From NCBI GenBank assembly GCA_027923505.1, contig BROI01000038.1, positions 1 through 64,000 on the forward strand: 64,000 nt of DNA, read 5' to 3'. The stretch's first letter is position 1. Each line of letters begins with the position of its first letter. The DNA is from Mayamaea pseudoterrestris. Taxonomy: Eukaryota; Bacillariophyta; Bacillariophyceae; Sellaphorales; Sellaphoraceae. Shown one piece after another: positions 53,494 to 63,339 of this stretch. Below the pieces are notes generated by a model. It was not told the DNA's origin. It did not search any database and saw only the letters and a program-made list of their open reading frames with translations. The position numbers and the translations under genes are program-made.

Positions 53494-54505
53494 TACTCTG
53501 GGCTTGTTTAACGCGACGTCATTCGCCGACTAACAACTCCTTTGCTTCGACCACGAGCAAGAAGTATCGTTATGACTGAGCGTCGATGTGACTGAGTGTT
53601 GAATGCAGTCACGACTACCGGTAATTCTTACAGGAAATTGACGCAGCGACTCTGAACATTTCGATATTCGTTAACTTTTACCGTTTAACGAGGCGAGCCT
53701 GGGAAGTGAAGCGGAACGATTCGATTGCACTATTGTGCTAGTAGATTGCCAGGAGTTCGATACGATAGAGCTGATACTGAACGCATATCAAGTGCTTTTG
53801 GCTTGGATCGCGCCTCTTAAAGCCAACATATTCTGCGTCGCGATTTTCGACGCAACTGATTGCCCGATGGGCTGTTCTTATTCGACCGAGATCGTTTGGA
53901 TTGTCGGCGACATGCTATTCCGACGAAACGGATAATGCACAAGCCACATTGCGGCGCCTTCATTTGGAATGTTACTCTTAACGCATCAAGCTAAAGACGG
54001 TTTTGACGGTATTGCTCATCGTTGTATTGTTGCGAGGCACTGACAGCACGGCTACTTTTTTCCTACACTTTTACGTTATCATAGTCCTTTGCCGGTCTCT
54101 CTACGCCTGGTCGATATAGATGTGTGCATATGTTATATACGATAAATCGATGCATAAAGCAGTTATCACCAAGTATGCTGCTGTCAATCATAGTACAGGT
54201 ATGTGGTCTTTGCAGTGGCACATGCTCGCAGGCAGACCTGCCACCACCAACGCCAACGACACAATGTGCCGCACTACTGCCTGCAATACGTCTCACCCAA
54301 ATGCTGGTTCGACACAGCATTTACTTTAGTTCAATATTGTACCGCGCAGAAGACACATGGAATGAATAATTTTGTTTGTGGAGCTTGTTGTTTGCAGTTT
54401 TACCGGCTCACGCTCGAGTATCCTTGCCGAAAGTTCAAATTCTGGCGCCGATCATGTACAAACGTAGGACCAATCGCAGATCCAACCATCATTGCAATGG
54501 TAAAT
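53494..54505. other. Convergent intergenic region, about 1 kb
   Basis: Between the SNARE gene and the second LCIB gene. One TACCGGTA lies at 53616. Short open frames of 60-85 codons overlap on both strands and show no family resemblance. Confidence 0.45.
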
Positions 54506-55701
54506 TCACTGCAGGTCGTACAAGCCTTCCAGCATGCTCTTGCTGAATCGCCGTCCGCCGGTGCCGCCGGCATCGAAAACCAAGGGCAGAAAGTAGTCGG
54601 ACGCTCCAATTGGCGTGTTGATTTGAATGCCACCCAGTAGCGCAAGAGGCGCATTACTACCGGCTACTTGAACAATCTGTCGGAGCATGGTGTTTTGTAT
54701 ATTAAATAAAATATAGGGCAGCTCCAATGTTGGATCAGCTGCACGGCTGAGTGCGTCCTTGTGCGACAGCAGAAGCGAATTGACTTGCGATTGCTCCATA
54801 TCCAAGCCTGTGAAAGCAGCGGTAGGCTTTGCAGCTCCATGCGTCTCTCCACTATTAAATGCTGGCTGCTGTGGCTGCATGACATACTTGGCAGCCGCCG
54901 CTGCGCTTCCACAGCATGGCGTAGCAACTCCGCCTTGTCCGGCACGTTGAAGCTGCCCCAGCGTTCCATGTTCGTCAATTCCAACATGTGGACCGTAGAC
55001 AATAAGAGCCGATCCGTCGTTTGGAATGTGACTCTGCATGGCTGACTCAATGGAAAATGGTGAAACCAATATGGGTCAACTGTCAGTTCTTTGTTTTCAA
55101 GTCAACAGTAGACGAGTCTGTCGCCTTGTCATTCGTTCCGTACCTTGAAATCCAGTCACCCCGGAGAATGGAAACCCAGCCAAGCCACCCATGCTAAAGC
55201 AATCTCCGTCTTTTTTTACGTGAGTGTAGATGGTGTGAGCAACTACTGCTCATCGGTGATGGTATGAGCAATGACGCAGCGAACGTTGTTTGCTTCACGC
55301 AGCCATCACTTACAGTACGCGCCGAATTCCTGTTCTAGTCCTCGATTGACTTCATCGCAACAGAGCGAAGTAGCCAGTAAAACCTTCGGCGTTGATGGTG
55401 ATGCTCGCGATATTGTTGGTGGAACGAGTTTTGATACTCGACGTGCGAGACTCGAGTATGTCATGGCCCTTGGAAAGGCCTTGGCGAGGGTCTCTTCATA
55501 CGGTTTTATTGCAAGGGAAGCATCTGTCTGTTTTGTTACTTGTGATGCAGGAAGATTTGCTTGTCTCTGCAGCGCCAAGGATCCAGTCAGCAGCTGTCCA
55601 AAAGTTAGACGACGTGATGGATCCGTCACATCCAGCGCAATCGTCCAAGAGAATGACGTCGCCAGCAAACAAAAAATGAAAACACAAGTCGCTCGAGTCA
55701 T
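54506..55701 (-). CDS. Single-domain LCIB / theta-carbonic anhydrase-like protein with signal peptide
   Basis: Modelled as complement(join(54506..55041,55144..55209,55314..55701)), 329 aa; introns 102 bp (GTACGG...GAGTCAG) and 104 bp (GTAAGT...AAAAAAG). Residues 1-25 form a signal peptide (ATCVFIFCLLATSFSWTIA), placing it in the secretory or plastid-bound route; the site is A^LD rather than A^F. The LCIB core includes LLATSLCCDEVNR, FSMGGLAGFPFSGVTGFQ, MQSHIPNDGSALIVYGPHVG and PCCGSAAAA; all three presumed zinc ligands are kept, but the first His of the HH pair is Ser. It ends YDLQ. It is more diverged from both domains of the tandem gene than those are from each other. Role expected in CO2/bicarbonate handling. 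Confidence 0.92.
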
Positions 55702-55971
55702 TGGCAACAATAGGCGAGACGGAAGGACTATCAAGGCTATCAAAATTCAACCATCAAGGCTCTCAATCGTCGTCGGATTTGATACGCTAGCGGCAATGCC
55801 ATTGTGGACGTTTTCAGGTGTTTCAGTGATGGTGCGACATGATTGTGACGCGCGTTCGCGACCACGAAATTCGTAGTCTTCATTTTTGTTTCATCGTCCT
55901 TCCAGCCTAGCAAATCGTTTCCATCTTTCTTTCCAAAGCTCATCAGCTCATCAGCCCATAAACAATATATC

Positions 55972-56991
55972 ATGGAAGACGCCAAGCTGCAAGCCTTGCA
56001 TGATAGTCTTGCCAAGCTTCGAAACGGCGGCCACAAGAAAGGACTCGGTGGTCGAGGTTCAGCTTCAGCTGGTCCCTACAGTTGGAGTCAGTCGAATGCC
56101 GCGCAACAATCGGACGACTCTCACCCACATGGATTACCAAACAATCCATTATATGCCAACTTTGCACCAGAAGGAACGTATGATGCCAATGCTCGACTGC
56201 AGCAATCCCATGGAGATGGGCGTTTCATCAAGCGTGACTTTCGCGACGTTACAGGTGACGATTCTTCCGACCAACAAGACAGTGATAAGGACACAAAACT
56301 TACAAAGGAGGAACGCAAAGCTCAACGAAAGGCAGCTGCCAAGGAAGCGAAGCGCCAGGCAAAACTCGAAGCGAAACGACTGGAGAAAAAATTGCGCAAG
56401 AAGATGGAACAACGCGAGTCGTCGTCATCGTCGACGAATCTAGCTGTCGTTGAGAAGGAAGCTGACAGTAAAGACATTGTAACTCATTCAGTGACATCCA
56501 AGAAGGAAAGGAAACGAAAGGATATTGTTCAAAATGATTGTATAGCTTTGGAGCATACTAACAACGACTCTAGTGTCACGAACGTCAAGAAGAAGCGAAA
56601 ACGATTACTGACTGGTGAGCCAGGTCTCGCTGCCCATGACGACGACGAAGCAGCTACAACAGTAAAGAAGCGTTTGAGTGGCGAGAAGATAAGCATATCT
56701 GAACCATTGGCTGTAGAATCTACTGTCAAGAAAGCAAAGAAGGAGAAGAAGGCCAAACACCGCGTCAATGTCGAATCAAACGCACATGCCGATGTGGAGG
56801 ACTCTTCAATGACAACTGCCATTGAAAAGAAAGCAAAGAAGGACAAGAAGACAAAGCGTCGGGAAGCAGATACACCGAACACTTCGGTCCAAGCTGCTGA
56901 TGATGAACCAACAACATCGGCGGCGGTCGCAGTGCTGAAAAGCGACAAGAAGCCGAAAAAGGAAAAGAAGACTAAAAAGAGCAAGCGGTAA
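55972..56991 (+). CDS. Lysine-rich, probably nucleolar protein
   Basis: A 339-aa frame from an ATG at 55972. The first 110 residues include a conserved-looking stretch (NNPLYANFAPEGTYDANARL, then HGDGRFIKRDF). Residues about 110-150 are a continuous basic helix (KEERKAQRKAAAKEAKRQAK). The rest alternates acidic/Ser segments with KKxKK clusters up to the terminus (KKPKKEKKTKKSKR). Such tails are typical of nucleolar ribosome-biogenesis factors; a G-patch-like KGLGGRG occurs at residue 23. Exact family not recognised. Confidence 0.75.
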   Translation: MEDAKLQALHDSLAKLRNGGHKKGLGGRGSASAGPYSWSQSNAAQQSDDSHPHGLPNNPLYANFAPEGTYDANARLQQSHGDGRFIKRDFRDVTGDDSSDQQDSDKDTKLTKEERKAQRKAAAKEAKRQAKLEAKRLEKKLRKKMEQRESSSSSTNLAVVEKEADSKDIVTHSVTSKKERKRKDIVQNDCIALEHTNNDSSVTNVKKKRKRLLTGEPGLAAHDDDEAATTVKKRLSGEKISISEPLAVESTVKKAKKEKKAKHRVNVESNAHADVEDSSMTTAIEKKAKKDKKTKRREADTPNTSVQAADDEPTTSAAVAVLKSDKKPKKEKKTKKSKR

Positions 56992-57056
56992 AGATCATGT
57001 TAAATTTTGTTGCTTTATTATCTACTTTGCAACCAAATACGTTCCTTGCAGCCCAA

Positions 57057-57695
57057 TTACGCATTCGGATCCATGAGGTTTCCTTCCCGGTCATGCAACA
57101 CTGGCGTGAGCGTCTCCAAGTCAACGTCCACCGTCGCTCCAAGCACCTTCATGAATGCATTGTGATGAACGTAGAGCTTTGACAAACCGTCGTTTAGCGA
57201 GTCAACGTATGGTTTGGCGGTCGTTCCATCCTCCAGCACTTCAAGTGAAACTGCTTCGTCATTTTCCAAATCAATGTCTGCTGGTGTGACAAAGTCGAAC
57301 GAAAATACCATGCGCATGTCTCCATGCTGTTTGGATTGATCGTAGTACAGCATAATTCCAACAATGTCGGGTCTTGGTGGTTTGTCGAGAAGCTGCTTGA
57401 AGAATGTTCGTGCTTGTTCCGTGAGATTGACGGCTGCCTTTTGCGGTATAAACGAATGTTTGCCAGCTGTTCGTTTTCGAGGCGGACTCGCCTTTTGTCC
57501 GGAAAATTGCCGAATAGACAAAGAGTGGAAGCTTAGTAGCTGCATGGAGGTTGAAGGGAATATGGATGACGGAGGAGCTGCGCTGATCATTGAATGCTGT
57601 CGTCTAGACTGCGGCTGCTGAGCGGCTGTCCCAAGACCTCGCTGAATATTCGAGGCGACTCGGAAGCTTCTTGTTCGTTTTGCAATACGATGCAT
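57057..57695 (-). CDS. HesB/IscA-fold-like protein lacking cysteine, probably mitochondrial
   Basis: A 212-aa frame (ATG at 57695). The first 85 residues are basic, Ser/Gln-rich and lack acids (MHRIAKRTRSFRVASNIQRG), like a mitochondrial presequence. Residues about 90-212 resemble the HesB/A-type iron-sulphur carrier fold: VNLTEQARTFFKQLLDKPP, GIMLYYDQSK, MRMVFSFDFV, then a strand containing GATVDVDLETLTPVL where A-type carriers have the loop before CxC. The protein has no cysteine at all, so the three cluster-binding cysteines are absent and cluster carrying is unlikely. It may be a structural or regulatory relative. Fold assignment is moderate. Confidence 0.7.
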   Translation of the reverse strand: MHRIAKRTRSFRVASNIQRGLGTAAQQPQSRRQHSMISAAPPSSIFPSTSMQLLSFHSLSIRQFSGQKASPPRKRTAGKHSFIPQKAAVNLTEQARTFFKQLLDKPPRPDIVGIMLYYDQSKQHGDMRMVFSFDFVTPADIDLENDEAVSLEVLEDGTTAKPYVDSLNDGLSKLYVHHNAFMKVLGATVDVDLETLTPVLHDREGNLMDPNA

Positions 57696-57992
57696 GATGC
57701 AGTTGTTGACTGTAAATGGGAAATGCGTCTTGGATGCAATGCAGACTTCTTGTTCGCGCGGTTCATGGCGCGGAACGCAAGCGAAATGGATGGAATGAGT
57801 CGCGCTGCGATGAAATGACCGGCATAAGAAAATCTTGACACGACTGAAAAGGCAATAGTATCAAATTGAAACCGCTACGACGTGTGACAGCTTCAACTTG
57901 TCGCGGATCCGCCCATCACCATGATCCATGAACATCATCCATCGACTCGGTCGCTCATTCACCTCCATCACCTCCATTACAATCTCACCACC

Positions 57993-58691
57993 ATGACGCA
58001 ATTTTCTCTGCTACTTGCTCTCATAATGCTAATGAACCCCATTATCGATGCCTTTGTAACGCCATCTCCGCCATGTCCAGCTCTTCATTCTCATTCTTCT
58101 GCAAGCAGAATTCAAAGTCAATGGCGAACAAGAAACGCACAAGCGATTACTCCCTCTTCAATGAAAATGTCTCCCATAACCAACGCAGTCTCTGATACAA
58201 TCATGAGTAATATGGTTAGCAGTTCCTCGATGTGGATATCAACAATCGACGCCGATATTGCTAATTTATCCGACAATGAATTTGCTCCCATTTTCGCTGG
58301 CGGAATTCTCGTCATGTTTGGAGGCTTGCTCAGCGCTATTATTGTTGGAACGATTGTCGATCAAAAGAATTTATATGCTACCATCGTTGCTGAGTCGTAT
58401 GCTCAGGGTGACGAAGATGATCAAGAGTTCTGGAAGGGACTCTCAGAGGAAGAAAAGCGCAAGACGCAAGAATTATTGAAGAAAATTAAGGAAAATGACA
58501 ATCGAGGAGCCTCTAATGGATCAGCACCAGCAACAGCAGCGTCATCTGTGCCTTCCTCATCTACTGCTGCCTCGTCCGAAACGGTGACTGCATCATCAAA
58601 GGCAGCAGCTCGACCAGCAGCTGCTACAACGGCCAAGACACCAGAAAAGACTGAGCAGTCGGAGGAGATTGACATATTTAGCGACTACTAG
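57993..58691 (+). CDS. Plastid-targeted single-pass membrane protein, unknown
   Basis: A 232-aa frame; ATG at 57993 (CACCACCATGACG) preferred over 57921, which would add a His-rich extension in front of the signal peptide. The N-terminus FSLLLALIMLMNPIIDAF then VTPSPPCP is a signal peptide whose predicted site is DA^F, followed by a Ser-rich transit peptide: the bipartite pattern of heterokont plastid proteins. One membrane helix (FAGGILVMFGGLLSAIIVG, about residues 105-125) is followed by a charged helix (EFWKGLSEEEKRKTQELLKK) and an Ala/Ser-rich tail ending EIDIFSDY. It should span an inner plastid or thylakoid membrane. Function unknown. Confidence 0.8.
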   Translation: MTQFSLLLALIMLMNPIIDAFVTPSPPCPALHSHSSASRIQSQWRTRNAQAITPSSMKMSPITNAVSDTIMSNMVSSSSMWISTIDADIANLSDNEFAPIFAGGILVMFGGLLSAIIVGTIVDQKNLYATIVAESYAQGDEDDQEFWKGLSEEEKRKTQELLKKIKENDNRGASNGSAPATAASSVPSSSTAASSETVTASSKAAARPAAATTAKTPEKTEQSEEIDIFSDY

Positions 58692-58826
58692 GAAAGTCAA
58701 TTATAGCGTAGTTACTAGACAACGTAACTTGTGCTTTAATAATTGCTAAACGTATACATGTAAGTTAGCCTTCCCGAGTCAGTAAGATCGCATTCATTGT
58801 CCGCTACCACCGCACCAACCATTCCT

Positions 58827-60915
58827 TTATCCGTCTCGATTGCGCAAGAAGTGATCACAAACTGACAGCAGCTGCGTCGAATTCGTCTTTTGCGCCACAC
58901 TCAGAACCGACTCAACAGTATCCTCATTAATATACTTTTGGAGCATGCTTTCACACAACTGCTTCAAGTGATCGAGGAAAAAGCGGTCGGCTAGCTCGAG
59001 CATTTCCACCAATCGAACCACCGTTGCGTCTTGATCATTGTCACCATTTCCGGCCGCAGCTGTTGGAGTCGACTCATCCATTTTCAAGTGACCCGTGTAG
59101 ATGTATTCCATCAGCGACAAAAAACCTCCGTGCGTGCAGTCGGGTATCTCAATTTCGGCAATGTCCGCCTCGCGAAAGCCAGTGGTAAACATGGCGCGAA
59201 AGCAGTCCGAAACCAGCGACAATACCATGCGATGCCCGTAAACACGCTGTCCTTGGACAACAAAGGTAACGTCGGAAAATTCCTCATCATTGAAAAAGTG
59301 TCGGAGCCGACGTTCAACCAGCTGAAGCGATGTTGGTTCGTTTACAATGGCGTGTGGTGGCGGGTCAGTGTCTAGCACAAAGAAGTCGTTCAAGTAGTCG
59401 CTGCCACAGCTGCCACCAAACACAAAGATTTTGCGATTCACTGCCGTGGCAGTATGTCCGGCTCTGCGTATCAAACGAGGTGCGATGAGTCAGAATCTGC
59501 ATCGATCCGTACAGTTTCGTCAATTAGACAACATACCTTCGACCAGGTCCTTGCCCTTGTATCATTACTAATGGCACAGTGTCTTCATCGTTTGGATTGG
59601 GCGACGCATGAAAGGAATTTCTCGGCAAGGCCGCCATGTCTCGAGACCTCCAGTCAGTCCTTCGCGACGACATGAATGACCCGGGCCCTTCTTGCGTGGA
59701 CCCTTGCTGGTGTGCATTGTAAAAGGCGCCTGCGTCTTGCTGGTGATAATGATGAAAATTGTCATATCCTCCTTGTTGGCCTTCCGATCCACCATCATAG
59801 TCGCCACCATGTCCAAATGCATTAGAACTCGCGCGATCGTTTTCGTACATGTTTGGCCCACCAAACCGAAAAATACTCTCATCCGTCTCGTAGTGAATCC
59901 CATTGTCGTTATGGCTGTTACTGCTATTGTTTCCTCCGCGATTGCGACCAGCGTCCGTATCAGCATCCTGCGTAACATCCAACCAAGCCATTTCCTGTCG
60001 ATCCAAAATCTGCAAGTCCTGAAAGCACTTGGCCGACGTTCCTGATCCTCCAAAAAGAAACAAGCGTCCTCGCAATGCCGTCAAGGTCATGCCAGCCCGT
60101 GGATGCGGCAAGACTCCGCCGACGCGTGGACAGGTCCAAACATTCGTGGCAGTGTCCAGAATGTGAATATCGTTGAGCCGCTCCCCTCCGTTCCAGCCGC
60201 CAAAGATGAACAATTCCCCAGTTTCCTCCAGCATGGCACTACTATGATTCGCTCGCTGCTGTGGAATAGCTCCGGTTGTTTCAACTCGACTCCAAGTGTA
60301 CGTGTCAACATGCAGCGCATGCAAGTCGTTCAAGTATTCGCGTCCATTGCCACCTCTGAATACGTAAACACTTCGCTTCGCTTTGCAAAAGTCTGCCGAA
60401 TGCATGTTACAGGCACCAGGTGGATTGCCGCGAACCGCTGGTTGGTACCACTGAAGCTGCCTTCCGCCTGCCGAGATTTCCAAAACGTGACAGTCACTTG
60501 CTGCGAGAGGACCTGTTCCAAGCCAGCCGCCAATAATGATAATGCGGGCGCGTTCCGTAGCATCCTCATCGTCAGGATCAGTCGCCAATGTTGCAGAATG
60601 TCCATTACGGCCCGGAGGAGGCGTGCCGTGGACCATGACAGGAGCAGTCGAATCGTTATTGTTATTGTGCGCATGATGTTGATGGGCATTCAAATTGAAT
60701 CCATTACTTCCAATAACTCCATCCGTATTTCCTCCAGCTTGAAGCGTCTTCATCCATCTCTTGTCCGCAATGGAATACAACCAGAGTGCATTGTGGTTAC
60801 GCCGGCCGTCGTAGCCTCCAAAGCAGTAGAGGTAATTCTTAAAATGAGTCACGGAATGGTTCTTGATCTCGTGAGCCGACGTCAAGGAGCTTGCTTCCTC
60901 CGACCATCGCATCAT
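58827..60915 (-). CDS. Kelch-repeat protein with C-terminal BTB domain
   Basis: Modelled as complement(join(58827..59463,59537..60915)), 671 aa; a 73-bp intron (GTATGT...TACGCAG) splits an Arg codon in GRR^AGHTATA. Five to six kelch blades (YLYCFGGYDG, IIIIGGWLG, SVYVFRGGNGREYLNDLHAL, LFIFGGWNGGERLNDI, LFLFGGSGTSAKCF) occupy residues about 25-320. A Gly/Asn/His-rich insert (about 325-455) is followed by a last blade (IFVFGGSCGSDYLNDFFVLD) after the splice site. The BTB domain is C-terminal (FSDVTFVVQGQRVYGHRMVL, about 525-640). It probably acts as a cullin-3 adaptor with kelch substrate binding. Domain order is the reverse of animal KLHL proteins but fits LZTR1/plant-type arrangements. Confidence 0.93.
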
Positions 60916-61478
60916 CTTGTCAAGTGAGATTCAATTGAAATTTTTCTTTCCAAGTCGTCAAGAGAAGCAGAGTAATCAGTTGAAAGGTAGAAAATATCTT
61001 GCAGAGTGCGCTTCTCAAAAAGACCTGTTGATTGTGCTGTTGCTGCGACGCTTGTCTACCTGACGACGAATGCAGATTGCTGTTGAACCTGATTTATTTC
61101 GAGGCCTTGTTGTTCAAGAAATAATACACTTCGGAATAATCAATCAAGGCAAATAACATGAAAATTTGAGGGATGGCATCAGTTGCAGACGCGTGAGATT
61201 CTCTCCATGGTGGACGACCGTGTTCTCTGGCTGCATGCGAGTCACACGGAGAGCCGGTACCGGTGCGATGCGATGCCTTACTATTGTTGTTTCCGCCTGC
61301 TACCTGCTCATTGATGAGATTGCCTTTACTGTAGCTAATACTCCTCATACACCTGAGAGCATGATAGAGTATGTGTTTTGGCAGTCTGGTAAGGTACACA
61401 GCTCCACTATAGCCATAATGAAGCACAAGTATAATATCACATTCATCCTTTCAATTATTGGTAGCATATATCAAACGT
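60916..61478. other. Intergenic region
   Basis: 5' flank of the kelch-BTB gene and 3' flank of the phosphate translocator. CCGGTACCGG (61254-61263) is a palindrome related to but distinct from GTACCGGTAC. No gene seen. Confidence 0.4.
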
Positions 61479-62903
61479 CTATTTCTTAATGTTCTTCTTG
61501 ATCTTTCCCTTGACGTTAGCCTTGGGGTCCTTGCTTGCGTTCATGGCGAGCGAGTACAACAAGGTTCCGGCAATCGCCACGGACGAACCAACAATGGATC
61601 CTGTGCTCATTGGCGTCTTGAAGGCAATCACCGAAGCAACAATAATGACGACACGTTTGATGGTGTTTCCAACCGCATGTGTCACAGGGTTAACCTTGCC
61701 GAGCGCCAAAAAGGCAACCTCATTGTAGGCGTAGTAGGTCAAACCGCTCATGGCTAGTAGCAACGAAAGACCCTTTTGTGTGTACTTGCCGCTCGAAACC
61801 ACCTTGCCAAAGGCCGAGACCGCACCGGTACCTTCCACAGCCAGCGTGAGTGGAATGAGAATGGCCGTCGACATGGCAGTCAAGACGGCGTACAAGTTTT
61901 GCGCATCCAAGTTTTCGCCAATCTTCTTTCCCGACATGGTCTTCTTGCTCAACACGCCACGAGCAGCCGAACTAACGTTGGAAAGCATGGCGGATCCGAG
62001 TGCGAGCCATGTGAAGGATAATTCCTTGAGCGAGGCAATGGCGACACCTCCAATAATGGGAAGCAACGTCAGGTAGACTGGCGTTGGCAAGATCTGGTTC
62101 AGAAAGGCCGCGTTCAACACGCAGGTAACGACTGGTTCGGACGCCTTGACAATGTGCGCAAAGGAAACGGCACCGGCGCCCAAGGCAATGACGGCACCAA
62201 CGTGCACTCCGGTGTGGCAAAGAGCAATGGGCAGCAATGTCTTTAAATCGTTAAAGCTCAACTTGGGTGCCTTGCGAATGCCGAGAACCCAGAGTGGAAC
62301 AAAGTAAAAGATACCAATCGCCATTTGAATGGTTGCCACCGTCCATGGGTAGTCTAAAACATTGAGGGATTGCTTGTTGTAAATGTTGTAAGCAATGTTA
62401 AACAAGTACCAGAGCGCAAAGTAGGATGCAGTCTGGAGAGTGTCCTTCAAGCCCGAGTCCAACAGTTCCTTGTTGGTGTTCTTAATGTTCTTGTTGTTGT
62501 TATTGTTTCTGGCGCCACCTGCATCAACCGAAAGAGCCAAAGCAGTCGGTGATGATAGTTTACTGATTAGAAATGGTAATGTTGGGTAGAGAGAGAGTGT
62601 GAGTGACGAGAGAAATGTGACAGCGACTAGCGTTGCGAATCGCTCTCAACAGCAGAATCACAGAGTCATCGCTGACTTGACATGTGCGAGACTGGCATGC
62701 AGTTATACCAGACTCTAGCAAAACCATGTATATATAACTTACTTGCTGCTATTGGGCAGAAAGGGACGCTGGACGCTCGACTGACGGTGCGTTGAAGCCG
62801 TCACGCCCGTCTTGGAGGGAGACGTCGCAAAGGCCGATGCTCCGGCGACACCAACGACTGTCAGAAGCAGCAAGAATACTCGTGGCTTCATCATCGTCAT
62901 CAT
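61479..62903 (-). CDS. TPT: Plastid triose-phosphate/phosphate translocator (TPT family)
   Basis: Modelled as complement(join(61479..62562,62743..62903)), 414 aa; the 180-bp intron (GTAAGT...TCTAATCAG) joins FLPNSS^NKLSSPT. Exon 1 is a heterokont bipartite presequence: MMTMMKPRVFLLLLTVVGVA, then GASA^FATSPS, the ASAF site required for import into four-membrane plastids. The mature part has about ten helices and the plastid phosphate-translocator signatures: YFALWYLFNIAYNIYNKQ, SFAHIVKASEPVVTCVLNA, YAYNEVAFLALGKVNPVTHA and VGNTIKRVVIIVASVIAFKT. It exchanges triose-phosphates or related C3 compounds for phosphate across a plastid envelope membrane. Ends in a Lys-rich tail (KGKIKKNIKK). Exact substrate cannot be set from sequence alone. 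Confidence 0.96.
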
Positions 62904-63339
62904 GTTGTTATTGCTGTAGTATACTAAAGCAGAAACAGTATAGTACGCACTGACTGTCACAATGAAACAAGTTGCGAATCTCTTGCTTGGATCGGAGGGC
63001 AAGAAGCCTCATCGTCGCAAAAGGCGCGGCGGTGAGAACAAACGTCAGTCGTCGAATGTCGAGGGTTAAGGTTATGCAAATTTGCGCGCGAAACTGTTCC
63101 CAGTGATGCTGCGACATGAAGTTCGACCTCCACTTGGATCGTTCGAAACCGCACAAACGAGTGATCGCGCTTGTCGATAAGCCATCACCCTGTTACACTT
63201 TCTTACAAGCTACAACATTTTCAAAGCAGAAGAAGAAAATTAAGCTTGGGTTGCGACATAAGAAGAAGGAAGTGAAGAATAGGCTCGACATCATCTCATT
63301 AGTTCACATCATTCTCATCATTAAATACGCCTTGCCATC
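62904..63339. other. Divergent intergenic region
   Basis: Between the phosphate translocator and the right-edge gene. A 35-codon basic frame (near 62962) and a Lys-rich frame from 63116 are present on the + strand; neither is convincing. TGAATTTAAGCTTGG-like AT-rich DNA precedes the right gene. Confidence 0.4.
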
